The notes below the pieces were generated by a model. It saw nothing but the letters and a program-made list of their open reading frames with translations. It was not told the origin of the DNA and did not search any database. 64,000 nucleotides of DNA from Elusimicrobia bacterium GWA2_66_18 (GTDB taxonomy: Bacteria > Elusimicrobiota > Elusimicrobia > UBA1565 > UBA9628). The translations under genes were made by a program, and so were the position numbers. Positions 51,353-61,690 of this stretch are shown piece by piece (within the stretch, counting starts at the first letter, position 1; each line of letters starts with the position of its first letter). The DNA lies in contig MGTX01000002.1 in assembly GCA_001799675.1 (NCBI GenBank), positions 3,878-67,877 on the forward strand. Reading direction: 5' to 3'.

Positions 51353-53274
51353 TCGCCGAACGTTTCAGTCGCGCCCGCCGACGCTATCGTCGAGAGGACG
51401 GCGCCCGCATCGCCTTGGTCGTGCTGCCGTCTCCGGATTACGACGTGGCGACCTTCAATCTCTCCAGCGCCGAGTTGGCCGGCTATCTCCGGCACGAACA
51501 CCCGGAACTTCGCGACGGCATCCACTTCATCGAGCCCGATATCGTTCTTTCGCGCACCGAGAGCTTGACGCGCAGCGCAGGATACTGCCTGGAGGCTCTG
51601 CGTCGAATCCAGCCCCACATCCTGGGTGTTTCGGCCAAGATCGGATCGCACCGCCACCTCCTCGATCTGCTGGAAGCCCTTCGGGAGGAGCCTTGGGCGC
51701 AATCCTGCGTACTCATCGTCGGCAACGTTCTCTCCACCTTTTCGCACGATGTCTTCTCCGAGCGGCACCCCGAGGCCCTCTATGCCGTCGGTGATGGGGA
51801 ACTGGCCTTGGAGGCCGCCTATAGGGCCCTCAAGGACGAAGCCGTTCGGCTCGAGGACATTCCCAGCGTCGCTTATCGGAAGGAGGGGGAACTCAAATGC
51901 ACGCCGCGGCGAATGCTCGATCATGCGCGGGTGAGCTGGCTGCCGGCCCTCGACATGCTCGATACCGCCATCGAGCGCAAGGCCGACATCGTCGTTCGCG
52001 CCACGACGGGCTGCCCCGCCTCCTGCACCTTCTGCTCCATCAAAGCCGTCAACTTGGAGTCCCAGCCCACGGGCCGCCTCCAGGACATGGGCTGGGAGTC
52101 CTACCCGCCCGCGCGCACCGCGCGCCTTTTCGCCTTGCTGCAAGAGCGCGGCGTCAGGCATGTGAACTTGGCCGATGATGAGTTCGGGAATACCGATTTT
52201 CGTTTCATCGAGATGTTCGCCGACCTTCTGATCGCCCAAAACAATGCGATCACGTTCAACGTCTCCATGCGCCTTGACGCCTTTTGGAGCCCGGCCATGC
52301 CCGCCGCGGAGGTCGCGCGCAGGCGGGGGATTCTGCGCAAAATCTCACGGGCGGGGCTTCAGCATCTTTTCGTCGGCGCGGAATCCGGCTCGGCGAGCCA
52401 GCTCAGGCGCTACGGCAAGGGATACCCTCTCGAGGTCAATGAGCGCACCATTGATATCCTCCTCGAAGAGAATATCCAGCCCTGCCTGGGCTTCATTCCA
52501 TTCGACGCGTTCGTGACCCGCGCCGAGCTCGAGGCGAACCTGAAATTCCTGGAGACTCTCGTGGGGGGCCGGGCTCTCTTCGAGCTCGTCGCCAGCCCCA
52601 TCAATGTCATGAGGGTCCAGAGGGCCACGCCCTACGAGCGTCTGCTCCAGAGACGCGGTCTTCTCCGCGGACTCGAGGACAATCTCACTTTCCACCAAGT
52701 GGAGTTTGCCGACCCGCGGATGGGCGCGGTGGCTCTCGCGGGCCAAGAGTGGTTCCGCGAGGTGCTTTCCCTGCGTTATCCGATCATCCAGCTCTACCGG
52801 ATGTCGCAGACGAGCCATGCCTTCGACCCCGCCAGTCACCGCCGCTCTCGGACGGCCATTCGCGCCTTGCACCAGCTCGACGTCGGTTACGTGCGGGCGA
52901 TGCTCGCCGTCTTCGACGGCGACATAGAGCCCGCGGAAATGCGCGATTGCGCGGCCAATCCGCTCGTCAACGGATTCGCGGGACTCCAGCGGGCGCGCGA
53001 GATCTGGGCCGAATCGGCCCGCAAGGCCGAGCCCGCCTTCGCGGCCATTACGCTGGGGTTCCGCCAAAAAAGGGCGCCCCTTGAACTCGAGATGCGCGGT
53101 CTTCTTGACGAAGCTTACAGTTGCGAGGCGGAGACCGAGCCTCCGAGGAATGCGGGCGCGCGCTTGAGGAACTTGCCGTGGCCGGTCTTGCCCGCCCACT
53201 TGCCGCCCTCGACCATCGCCTCGCCCCGGGAGAACACGTCGCGGATGGAGCCCTTCACCGTGACGCCCTCGTAG
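51349..53274 (+). CDS. B12-binding-domain-type radical SAM protein
   Basis: 641 residues from GTG 51349. The N-terminal Rossmann-like domain (about 20-165) resembles a cobalamin-binding domain but lacks an obvious DxHxxG, so base-off B12 binding is doubtful. The radical SAM motif CPASCTFC (CxxxCxxC) binds the 4Fe-4S cluster. Later motifs include VNLADDEFG, SMRLDAFW, LFVGAESGSASQLRRYGKGY and CLGFIPFDAF. This is the BchE/methyltransferase/methylthiotransferase-like superfamily; the reaction cannot be assigned. The last about 53 codons run antisense through the end of the dihydropyrimidinase gene and do not look native. Confidence 0.84.
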   Translation: MIAERFSRARRRYRREDGARIALVVLPSPDYDVATFNLSSAELAGYLRHEHPELRDGIHFIEPDIVLSRTESLTRSAGYCLEALRRIQPHILGVSAKIGSHRHLLDLLEALREEPWAQSCVLIVGNVLSTFSHDVFSERHPEALYAVGDGELALEAAYRALKDEAVRLEDIPSVAYRKEGELKCTPRRMLDHARVSWLPALDMLDTAIERKADIVVRATTGCPASCTFCSIKAVNLESQPTGRLQDMGWESYPPARTARLFALLQERGVRHVNLADDEFGNTDFRFIEMFADLLIAQNNAITFNVSMRLDAFWSPAMPAAEVARRRGILRKISRAGLQHLFVGAESGSASQLRRYGKGYPLEVNERTIDILLEENIQPCLGFIPFDAFVTRAELEANLKFLETLVGGRALFELVASPINVMRVQRATPYERLLQRRGLLRGLEDNLTFHQVEFADPRMGAVALAGQEWFREVLSLRYPIIQLYRMSQTSHAFDPASHRRSRTAIRALHQLDVGYVRAMLAVFDGDIEPAEMRDCAANPLVNGFAGLQRAREIWAESARKAEPAFAAITLGFRQKRAPLELEMRGLLDEAYSCEAETEPPRNAGARLRNLPWPVLPAHLPPSTIASPRENTSRMEPFTVTPS

Positions 53275-54532
53275 GGATTGTAATCCGCGGCGCTGTGGTG
53301 GTTTTTCACGGTGAAGGTATGCGGCCGGTTGGGGTCCAGGATCACGATGTCGGCGTCGGCGCCGGGATTCAGGTGGCCTTTGCGCGGATAGAGGCCGAAG
53401 AGCTTCGCCGGAGCCGTCGAGGTGATCTCGACGAAGCGGTTCTCGCTGATCTTCCCTTTCTGCACGGCGTCCCAGAGCAGCAGCATCCGATATTCCACGC
53501 CGGGAGCGCCGTTGGGGATCTTCGAGAAGTCCTTCTTGCCCAGCTCCTTGCCGGGCTGGTTGGTTCCGGCCTTCATGCAGAACGAGCAGTGATCGGTCGA
53601 GACGACCTGGAGATCGTTGCGCGCCAGGCCCTTCCAGAGCCTTTCTGCGTTGCCTTTGGGCCGCAGGGGCGGCGACATGACGAATTTGGCGCCCTCGAAG
53701 CCGGGACGGCGATAATCGTCGTGCGAGAGATATAAATATTGCGGGCAGGTCTCCGCGAAGACGGGCAGGCCGCGCTCGCGCGCGCGGCGGACCTCCTCCA
53801 TCGCGTCGCCGGCGGAGAGATGGACGAAGTAGATCGGCGCGCCCGCGATCTCGGCCAGGGCGATCGCTCGATGCGTGGCCTCGGCCTCGGCCGTCATCGG
53901 GCGGGTGAGCGCGTGCCACTCGGGGCTGAGCTTGCCCTCCGCCAGCGCTTTGCGGACCAGCACGTCGATCGCGGAGCCGTTCTCGGCGTGCATGCAGATC
54001 ATGCCGCCGTTGTCCTTGGCGCGCATCAGCGCGCGCAGGATCGTCGCGTCGTCCGACATGAAGATGCCGGGATAGGCCATGAACAGCTTGAAGGAGGACA
54101 CGCCCTCGTCGACCAGCTTGTCCATCTCGTCCTGCCGGGCCTCGGTGAAATCGGTCACGATCATGTGGAAGCCGAAGTCGACGGCGGACTTCCCGTCGGC
54201 GCGCTCATGCCAGTCGTCGAGCGCGTGGCGGAAGGTCTTGCCCTTGCGCTGGATGGCGAAGTCCACGATGGAGGTCGTGCCGCCGAAGACGGCGGCGGTG
54301 GAGCCCGTCGAGAAGTCGTCGATGGTGGTCGCGCCCATGAAAGGCATGTCGAAGTGCGTGTGCACGTCTATGCCGCCGGGGAGCACGACTTTGCCGCGGG
54401 CGTCCACCGTCTTGCGTCCGGGTTCTTCGATGCGCCCGACCGCGACGATCCGGCCGTCGGCCACGCCGATATCCGCCACGAAGGTGTCCGACGCGCTCAC
54501 GACGGTGCCGCCTTTGACGATCAGATCGTAGC

Positions 54533-54536
<4 letters not shown>
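53115..54536 (-). CDS. Dihydropyrimidinase (hydantoinase)
   Basis: 473 residues from GTG 54536, overlapping the transporter stop (GTGA). Metal ligands HTHFD, carboxylated Lys in FKLFMAYPG, His in CMHAENG and HLSAGDA, Asp in STDHCSF; C-terminal GKFLKRAPAFL is typical for the family. It hydrolyses dihydrouracil or dihydrothymine to N-carbamoyl-beta-alanine or N-carbamoyl-3-aminoisobutyrate. It is in an operon with the reductase, ureidopropionase and transporter. A longer frame upstream is antisense noise. Confidence 0.94.
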
Positions 54537-56022
<1,486 letters not shown>

Positions 56023-56026
<4 letters not shown>

Positions 56027-56898
56027 GGGATCTGCTGGACCAACTCGCCGTAGGTCTCGGGGCGGCGGTCGCGGAAGAACTGCCAGACCTTGCGGACCTC
56101 CAGGATCAAGTCGAAGTCGAGCTCGGCCGTCACGAGGGAGTCCTTGTCGCGCGGGCCCACGGCCGCCAGCTTGCCGCGCGGGTCGCAGAAGTAAGACGAG
56201 CCGTAGAACTCGCCGATCTTCCAGGGGCCTTCCGTGCCGACGCGGTTGCTGGCCCCGATGAAGTACTGATTGGCCACGCAGTGGGCCGGCTGCTCCAGTT
56301 TCCAGAGATATTCCGAGAGGCCGGCGACCGTGGCCGAGGGGTTGAAGACGATCTCGGCCCCGTTGAGGCCCAGGATGCGCGCCCCGTCGGGGAAATGCCG
56401 GTCGTAGCAGATGTAGACCCCGACCTTGGCGTAGCGCGTCTGGAAGACGGGATAGCCGAGATTGCCGGGTTTGAAGTAGAACTTTTCCCAAAAGCCGGGC
56501 GGGCAGTGCGGAATGTGATTCTTGCGGTACTTGCCCAGCAGCGTTCCGTCGGCGTCGATGACCGCGGCGGTGTTGTAGTAGGTTCCCGTCGAGGGCGTCT
56601 CGTAGATCGGGGAGACGATGACCATCTGGTGCTTCTTGGCCAGTTTCTGCATCAGTTTCGTGGTCGGTCCGTCGATGGGTTCCGCCGTGTCGTACCACTT
56701 CGCGTCCTGCTCGGCGCAGAAGTACGGGCCGTAGAAGATCTCCTGCAGTCCCAGCATCTGCACGCCCTGCTTGGCCGCCTTCTCGATGAAGGCGACGTGC
56801 TTGTCGATCATGTTCTGCTTGATTTGCTTCAGCGAGTGTTTCGGCGTAGACCAGTCGCACGACGCCTGGATGAGTCCGCACTTCACGATCCGAGCCAT
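56023..56898 (-). CDS. Beta-ureidopropionase (N-carbamoyl-beta-alanine amidohydrolase)
   Basis: 291 residues from ATG 56898, with a perfect GGAGGA just upstream. Nitrilase fold with catalytic Glu in LGLQEIFYGPYFC, Lys in GKYRKNHIPH and Cys in VGVYICYDRHFPDG; HCPPGFWEKFYFKPG resembles the beta-ureidopropionase subgroup. It releases beta-alanine (or 3-aminoisobutyrate), CO2 and ammonia. A general N-carbamoylputrescine amidase is the main alternative, but the neighbours favour pyrimidine degradation. Confidence 0.92.
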
Positions 56899-56908
56899 GG
56901 TTCCTCCG

Positions 56909-57406
56909 TCAGTTCTGGATGCGTCGGTTGAGCTGGGTGAGCCGTTCGATGACCGAGGGCACGTCGAAGAAGCGCTTCTCGAAATGGAGCACGGACGCAT
57001 CGTCGATGGGAAGGCGCAGTTGGTAGCGGTTTTCCTCCTCGTTGCGCTCGAATTGGGTGCCGTAGACCTGGGGCAGGCCGATGGACATGAGGAAGCGGTC
57101 GAGCGACGCGGCCAGCAGCCAGCGCGCGGAGCGGTGGCCGTTGAGCGCGGCCATGGCGGCGAGGCGGTGCGCGGTCAGAAAATCATTAGGGGCGGCGCCG
57201 TGCAGGAAGATGACGCCCGCCCGGTAGAGGTCGGCGGCGGTGTTGACCTCGCCGCGAGCCATCATCTCCCGGACCTCTTTGCGGCGGGCCAGGTCGCTCT
57301 GCTTGAGGGCTTCGACCGCGGCGGAGGACGAGAGAATTTGCGCGCGCTCCTTCTGATCCGCGTTGAACAGGTCCTCCAGACGCAGGTTGTCGGTTTCAGG
57401 AGGCAT
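56909..57406 (-). CDS. DUF6624-like hypothetical protein in the pyrimidine operon
   Basis: 165 residues. The N-terminal half is helical (LFNADQKERAQILSSSAAVE, RRKEVREMMARGEVNTAADL). The C-terminal half has YGTQFE, LRLPIDDASVLHFEKRFF and a terminal helix, resembling DUF6624-type sequences by memory. It overlaps the preA stop by 11 bp and precedes beta-ureidopropionase. No catalytic assignment. It may be a passenger of the operon or an unrecognised regulator. Confidence 0.7.
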   Translation of the reverse strand: MPPETDNLRLEDLFNADQKERAQILSSSAAVEALKQSDLARRKEVREMMARGEVNTAADLYRAGVIFLHGAAPNDFLTAHRLAAMAALNGHRSARWLLAASLDRFLMSIGLPQVYGTQFERNEEENRYQLRLPIDDASVLHFEKRFFDVPSVIERLTQLNRRIQN

Positions 57407-58706
57407 GTCGCCGCTTCCTGCGTCCCAGGCGATAGCCCTTCATCCCCGCCGCGGCGTATTGCTCCCAGGTGAGGGGCTTAAGGCCCGTCTCCACGGTCTT
57501 CATGGAGATGCAGCCGTCCACGGGACAGACCAGGGCGCAGAGGTTGCAGCCCACGCAGTCGCGGGCCCGCACGCGCGGCACGCGGCTGCCGGGGCGCAGG
57601 TCGATGCACTGGTGGGCGCCGTCGTTGCAGGCCACGAAGCAGACCTCGCAGCCGATGCACTTGGCCGGGTCGATGACGGCCGCGGTCTTGTGGTGCAGGT
57701 CCAGGCGCTTCCATTCCACCACTCTGGCGGCCGCGCGGCCGACGAAGTCCGTGAGCGCGGAAAAGTTCTTGCGGCGCATCCAGCCCTCGAGGCCGGCGTT
57801 GAGGTCGTCGATGATGCGAAAGCCATGGTGCATGACGGCGGTGCAGAGTTGGACCGAGGAAGCGCCAAGGAGCATGAACTCGACCGCGTCGGACCAGTTG
57901 GAGATGCCTCCGATGCCGGACAGGGGCACGCCGAGGGTCTCGGGATCGTTGGCGATCGAGCTGAGCATGTTGAGCGCGATCGGCTTGACCGCGGGGCCGC
58001 AGTAGCCGCCGTGCGCGGCCTTCTCGCCGACGGCGAACTTGGGGATCATGGTTTCGACATCCACGCCCATGAGCGAGTTGATCGTATTGATGAGAGAGAG
58101 GCCGTCGGCCCCGCCCGCTCGGGCCGCGCGCGCCGGCACGCGCACGTCGGTGATGTTCGGGGTGAGTTTGACGAGGACCGGGACCGAGGACTTCTCTTTG
58201 ACGAACTCGGTCACCATCTTGACGTACTCGGGAACCTGCCCCACGGCCGCGCCCATGCCGCGCTCGCTCATCCCATGGGGGCAGCCGAAGTTGAGCTCGA
58301 GGCCGTCGCTGCCGGAGTCCGACACCTTGCGGACGATGTCGTGCCAGGCTTTGCGCTCGCAGGGAACCATCAGCGAGGCGATGACCGCGCGCTTCGGGAA
58401 GCGTTTCTTGACCTGGGAAATCTCCTTGAGGTTGACCGAGAGCGGCCGGTCGGTGATGAGCTCGATGTTGTTGAGGCCCGCTATCTTGGAGGTTCCCAGG
58501 TCGATGGCGCCGTAGCGTGAGGTGACGTTGACCACGGGCGGGTCCTGGCCCAGCGTCTTCCAGACGGCCCCTCCCCAGCCGCGCTCGAAGGCGCGCATCA
58601 CCTGCTCGCCCGAGTTGGTGGGCGGGCCGGAGGCCAGCCAGAAGGGGTTGGGAGACTTGATGCCCGCGCAGTCCGAGGAGAGGTCGACGGCGAGGCGGCG
58701 TTTCAT
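57396..58706 (-). CDS. preA: NAD-dependent dihydropyrimidine dehydrogenase, subunit PreA
   Basis: 436 residues from ATG 58706. An FMN TIM barrel related to dihydroorotate dehydrogenase (NPFWLASGPPTNSGEQVMRA, DGLELNFGCPHGMSERGMGA, SGIGGISNWSDAVEFMLLGA) is fused to a C-terminal 2x[4Fe-4S] ferredoxin domain (CIGCEVCFVAC and CVGCNLCALVCP). It reduces uracil or thymine with electrons from PreT. It overlaps preT (ATGA). Together they correspond to the two halves of eukaryotic dihydropyrimidine dehydrogenase. Confidence 0.96.
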   Translation of the reverse strand: MKRRLAVDLSSDCAGIKSPNPFWLASGPPTNSGEQVMRAFERGWGGAVWKTLGQDPPVVNVTSRYGAIDLGTSKIAGLNNIELITDRPLSVNLKEISQVKKRFPKRAVIASLMVPCERKAWHDIVRKVSDSGSDGLELNFGCPHGMSERGMGAAVGQVPEYVKMVTEFVKEKSSVPVLVKLTPNITDVRVPARAARAGGADGLSLINTINSLMGVDVETMIPKFAVGEKAAHGGYCGPAVKPIALNMLSSIANDPETLGVPLSGIGGISNWSDAVEFMLLGASSVQLCTAVMHHGFRIIDDLNAGLEGWMRRKNFSALTDFVGRAAARVVEWKRLDLHHKTAAVIDPAKCIGCEVCFVACNDGAHQCIDLRPGSRVPRVRARDCVGCNLCALVCPVDGCISMKTVETGLKPLTWEQYAAAGMKGYRLGRRKRRHAS

Positions 58707-60064
58707 AAGGTCGAGATCCAGTACTCGTTGTCGGGCGGCGGCGGCACGCCCGGGCGCAGGGCCCGGTGGATACCCCAAGCCGCGCGCTTGCCGTCGGCCG
58801 CGGCGTTGACGACCTCTTTGCCGCCGTTGACCGCGTCGCCGCCCGCGTAGACCCCCCGGCGGGAGGTGCGCAGGGTGTCGGGGTCCGTCTTGATGGTCCC
58901 GTCGCCGTTGAGCGCCACGCCGAAGGCCCGGGGCAGAGCGTTCTCCTTGCGCTGTCCGATGGCCTTGATGACGCGGTCGCAGGGCAGGGTGAACAGCTCC
59001 GTCGAAGATTCGATCAGGCGTCCGGCCTTGGTCGACGTGCGGGCGAACTCGACGGACTCGGCCTTGCGCAGACCCAGCACCCGCTTCGGGACGGCGTTCA
59101 TGAGGAGCGTGACTCCGTCGGTCTTGGCCAGGGCCACCTCGAAGTCGTAGGCCGGCATGTCCGCGAGCCCCCGCCGGTAGGCGAGGATGACGCGCTTGGC
59201 TCCGGTCCGCACGGACTGCGTGGCGGCGTCGATGGCCGTGTTGCCTCCGCCGACGACCACGACGCGCTCGCCGGAGGGCAGGCCGCGTCCGCGGCGGGCC
59301 TTCACGCGCTCGATGAAGGAGATGGCGTCGACGACCCCGGGGAGGTCCTCGCCGAGGATGCCCAGGTCCCGGGTTCCGGCGAGACCGGGGCCTAGGAACA
59401 CGGCGTCGAAATCGCGGAGGAGCTTCTTGGGGGCCAAGTCGCGGCCGACCTCGCGGTTCGTGACCACCGAGCAGCCCAGGCGGAAGAGGAGGCGCAGTTC
59501 CTCAAGGGACGTGCGGCGGTCCATCTTATACTCGGCGACGCCGAAGGTGTTGAGGCCGCCGGGAAGTCTGCGTTTCTCGAAGATGGTCACGGCAAACCCG
59601 AGGCGCCGCAGGTAGGTCGCGCAGGAGACCCCGGCGGGGCCGGCGCCCACCACGGCCACGCGCAGGTCGCTCTCCGGCCCGGGGTCGAAGGGAAGCGCGT
59701 CGGCGGAGTGCACCGCGTCGGTCGCGTAGCGCTGGAGGCCGGCGATGCGGACGGGCTCGTCGTTCCAGGCGGCGTAGACGCAGGCCCCTTCGCAGAGGAC
59801 CGGCACCGGGCAGACGCGGGCGCAGGAGTGGCCGAGGGGGTTGGCCTCGAGGATGGTCTTCCCGGCGCCCAGGGGGTCGAAGGAGGCCAGTTGGCGGATG
59901 AAGCGGGGGACGTCGATCGAGGTCGGGCAGGCCTGGATGCAGGGCGCGTCATGGCAGTAGAGGCACCGGGAGGCTTCAAGACGTACTGCCTCAGGCGACA
60001 ACGGCTTCTTGAGCTCCGCGAGATTGTCGCGCCAGGCGGATCGCCCCGTCGAGGAGGCCATCAT
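58703..60064 (-). CDS. preT: NAD-dependent dihydropyrimidine dehydrogenase, subunit PreT
   Basis: 453 residues. The N-terminal helical Fe-S domain (CLYCHDAPCIQACP, CARVCPVPVLCEGAC) and FAD/NADH-binding folds (VVGAGPAGVSCATYL, PGGLNTFGVAEYK, VVVGGGNTAIDAATQ, GVYAGGDAVNGGKEVV) match the glutamate synthase small-subunit-like PreT. It feeds NADH electrons to PreA. TAAAAT stands 6 nt before the ATG, with no Shine-Dalgarno, so a leaderless mRNA is likely for this operon. Confidence 0.95.
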   Translation of the reverse strand: MMASSTGRSAWRDNLAELKKPLSPEAVRLEASRCLYCHDAPCIQACPTSIDVPRFIRQLASFDPLGAGKTILEANPLGHSCARVCPVPVLCEGACVYAAWNDEPVRIAGLQRYATDAVHSADALPFDPGPESDLRVAVVGAGPAGVSCATYLRRLGFAVTIFEKRRLPGGLNTFGVAEYKMDRRTSLEELRLLFRLGCSVVTNREVGRDLAPKKLLRDFDAVFLGPGLAGTRDLGILGEDLPGVVDAISFIERVKARRGRGLPSGERVVVVGGGNTAIDAATQSVRTGAKRVILAYRRGLADMPAYDFEVALAKTDGVTLLMNAVPKRVLGLRKAESVEFARTSTKAGRLIESSTELFTLPCDRVIKAIGQRKENALPRAFGVALNGDGTIKTDPDTLRTSRRGVYAGGDAVNGGKEVVNAAADGKRAAWGIHRALRPGVPPPPDNEYWISTL

Positions 60065-60070
60065 GGCGGT

Positions 60071-60076
60071 ATTTTA
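60071..60076 (-). promoter_or_regulatory. -10 box, leaderless-compatible, of the pyrimidine operon
   Basis: TAAAAT on the minus strand, 6 nt before the preT ATG (60064). It sits in a 14-bp gap after the DUF350 gene stop. Confidence 0.45.
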
Positions 60077-60078
60077 AC

Positions 60079-60618
60079 CTATTTCAGGACTTGGATGCGT
60101 CCAATGGAGGGCTGCGGCGTGAGGGCCCTGGAGAGCGCGCTCACCCCGTCGCGGACGTAGAGGGAGGAGACGAGCACCACGCTCGAGAGCAGGAGGCCTA
60201 CGGCGATGTTGCCCTTTTGAAGTTCCCGGCCTTCCTCCATCTGCTTGGTCAGACGGCCGAAGAGCCGGAGGGTGACCGAGATCGAGACCACCGCCAGGAA
60301 CATGGACATCGCCAGATGCGCGCAGATGAGGCCGCCCACCTTCAGCAGGCTGGAGTTCTCTTCGGTCGGGGCCAGCATGTGGAGACGGAACATGCTGATG
60401 GACGACTCGGCCCCCGCCATCAAGATCTGGGAGGCGCAAAAGAGGATGGTTCCGACGAGGAGGCCCACGGCGATATTGCCCTTCTTGATCTCGGACTCCA
60501 TGTCGAAGTCGGGGTTGGCCTTGATGAAGGTTCGGTAGGTCAGGTAGATGACGAAGCCGGACAGCACCACCATGAACAGGAAGTGGAACAGGCTGACGAT
60601 CACGCGAGTCGCGAACAT
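60079..60618 (-). CDS. DUF350 double-module membrane protein
   Basis: 179 residues, about five to six hydrophobic helices. Two copies of a KGNIAVGLL motif (EIKKGNIAVGLLVGTILFC and ELQKGNIAVGLLLSSVVLV) mark two DUF350 modules. AGGAG lies before its ATG. The family (for example E. coli YjfL) often lies beside peptide-ligase or transglutaminase-like genes; here the gene 8 bp upstream is transglutaminase-like. Biochemical role unknown. Confidence 0.85.
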   Translation of the reverse strand: MFATRVIVSLFHFLFMVVLSGFVIYLTYRTFIKANPDFDMESEIKKGNIAVGLLVGTILFCASQILMAGAESSISMFRLHMLAPTEENSSLLKVGGLICAHLAMSMFLAVVSISVTLRLFGRLTKQMEEGRELQKGNIAVGLLLSSVVLVSSLYVRDGVSALSRALTPQPSIGRIQVLK

Positions 60619-60626
60619 TTTTTCTC

Positions 60627-61631
60627 CTAGAAGAACGGCTCGATTTTATAGCCCTCGCGAGCGTTGAGTTGGCTGACGGTCTCCTCGGCGACGCGCCCGG
60701 GCGGAAGCCAGGCGGGACCCGCGGGTTCGAGGAGGAGGTACTGGAGTCCTTGATGCTCGACGAACATGTCGCCCTGGTCGGGTATCTGGAGGACGGCCAT
60801 GAGATAGTGGCCGGGCACGGAGATTCCGAGCATGCGCATCTGGGCCCAATTGGAGAGGATCGAGGCCGCGACCGCGGTCTTCGTGTCGCAGTCCCCCCAA
60901 CCCGAGAGGACTGCGGTGATGGGCGGCAGGAAGCCTCCGGTGTGCTTGCCTTTGTAGACCGGGTCGGGCTGGCGGTAGTGCATGGCCGTCTGCACGAAGG
61001 AGAGGACCGTGCCGATGATATCGGCCGAGCGATATTTGCGCTGGGTCGCGAAGCGTTCAAGGGTCAGGGCGAGGGTTTTGATGAGAGGGCCGTTGTTTCG
61101 AACGACGGCCGGCATGTCCACGCGCGCCACATTGCCCTCCTCCACGCGGAAGCCCTTGGACTTCATGTAGTCGCGCAACTTCTGAGCGTACTCCTTGTCC
61201 ACGGCGGTCACGGCCGCGTCGAGCTGGGCTTGGGGCTTGCCGGTCTTGACGGCGATCTTAAACGCGCTCTGCCGGGCGTTCTCCCGCCATTTCTTGAGGT
61301 CGTCGAGATCCTCGGTTCGATAGCCGAAGGCCTCGTCGTACTTGCGGAAATCCGCCTCGGAGACCTGATAGGAGAACCTGATCTTGTCTTGGTTGAAATT
61401 GAGGAAGCCGTATTCGGACGAGCGAAAATCATCGGACTTGCGGATGTGCTGGAAGAGGCGTGCCGTGTAAGCCTCTGTGGGTTGGAAGCCAGATGCCTGG
61501 GAAGCCAGAAGCTGTCCGGCTACGGGAGAAATGACGAGCCTCGCATTCCACTGCCCGCCGAGATGGAAAGCCGCGACGAAAGCGACGGCGAGGGCCGCGT
61601 GAACACACCACGGTGGCCGGCGACAAGACAT
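60627..61631 (-). CDS. Transglutaminase-like cysteine peptidase superfamily protein, membrane-anchored or exported
   Basis: 334 residues. Hydrophobic N-terminal signal/anchor (VHAALAVAFVAAFHLGG), a helical region (about 60-160), then a transglutaminase-like core: Cys in SGWGDCDTKTAVAASIL, His in VPGHYLMAVLQ and an acidic residue in LLLEPAG, in the family order Cys-His-Asp/Glu. It may be a peptidase or cross-linker in the envelope. It is paired with the DUF350 gene. TAATCT lies 6 nt before the ATG. Confidence 0.83.
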   Translation of the reverse strand: MSCRRPPWCVHAALAVAFVAAFHLGGQWNARLVISPVAGQLLASQASGFQPTEAYTARLFQHIRKSDDFRSSEYGFLNFNQDKIRFSYQVSEADFRKYDEAFGYRTEDLDDLKKWRENARQSAFKIAVKTGKPQAQLDAAVTAVDKEYAQKLRDYMKSKGFRVEEGNVARVDMPAVVRNNGPLIKTLALTLERFATQRKYRSADIIGTVLSFVQTAMHYRQPDPVYKGKHTGGFLPPITAVLSGWGDCDTKTAVAASILSNWAQMRMLGISVPGHYLMAVLQIPDQGDMFVEHQGLQYLLLEPAGPAWLPPGRVAEETVSQLNAREGYKIEPFF

Positions 61632-61637
61632 TTAAGG

Positions 61638-61643
61638 AGATTA
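61638..61643 (-). promoter_or_regulatory. -10 box, leaderless-compatible, of the transglutaminase-DUF350 unit
   Basis: TAATCT on the minus strand, 6 nt before ATG 61631. No Shine-Dalgarno. Confidence 0.4.
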
Positions 61644-61677
61644 GCATTTCGGTCTTGCGCGTGGAGGCAGCGGATGT

Positions 61678-61683
61678 TATCCT
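61678..61683 (+). promoter_or_regulatory. -10 box, leaderless-compatible, of the kinase gene
   Basis: TATCCT, 7 nt before GTG 61691 and 10 nt before ATG 61694. Divergent from the box at 61638-61643. Confidence 0.4.
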
Positions 61684-61690
61684 CCTCGTC

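Noticed and set aside
53137-53274. C-terminal tail of the radical SAM protein as a functional domain
   Set aside because: The tail is Pro/Arg-rich and exactly antisense to conserved dihydropyrimidinase codons, so it is treated as read-on sequence rather than a domain.
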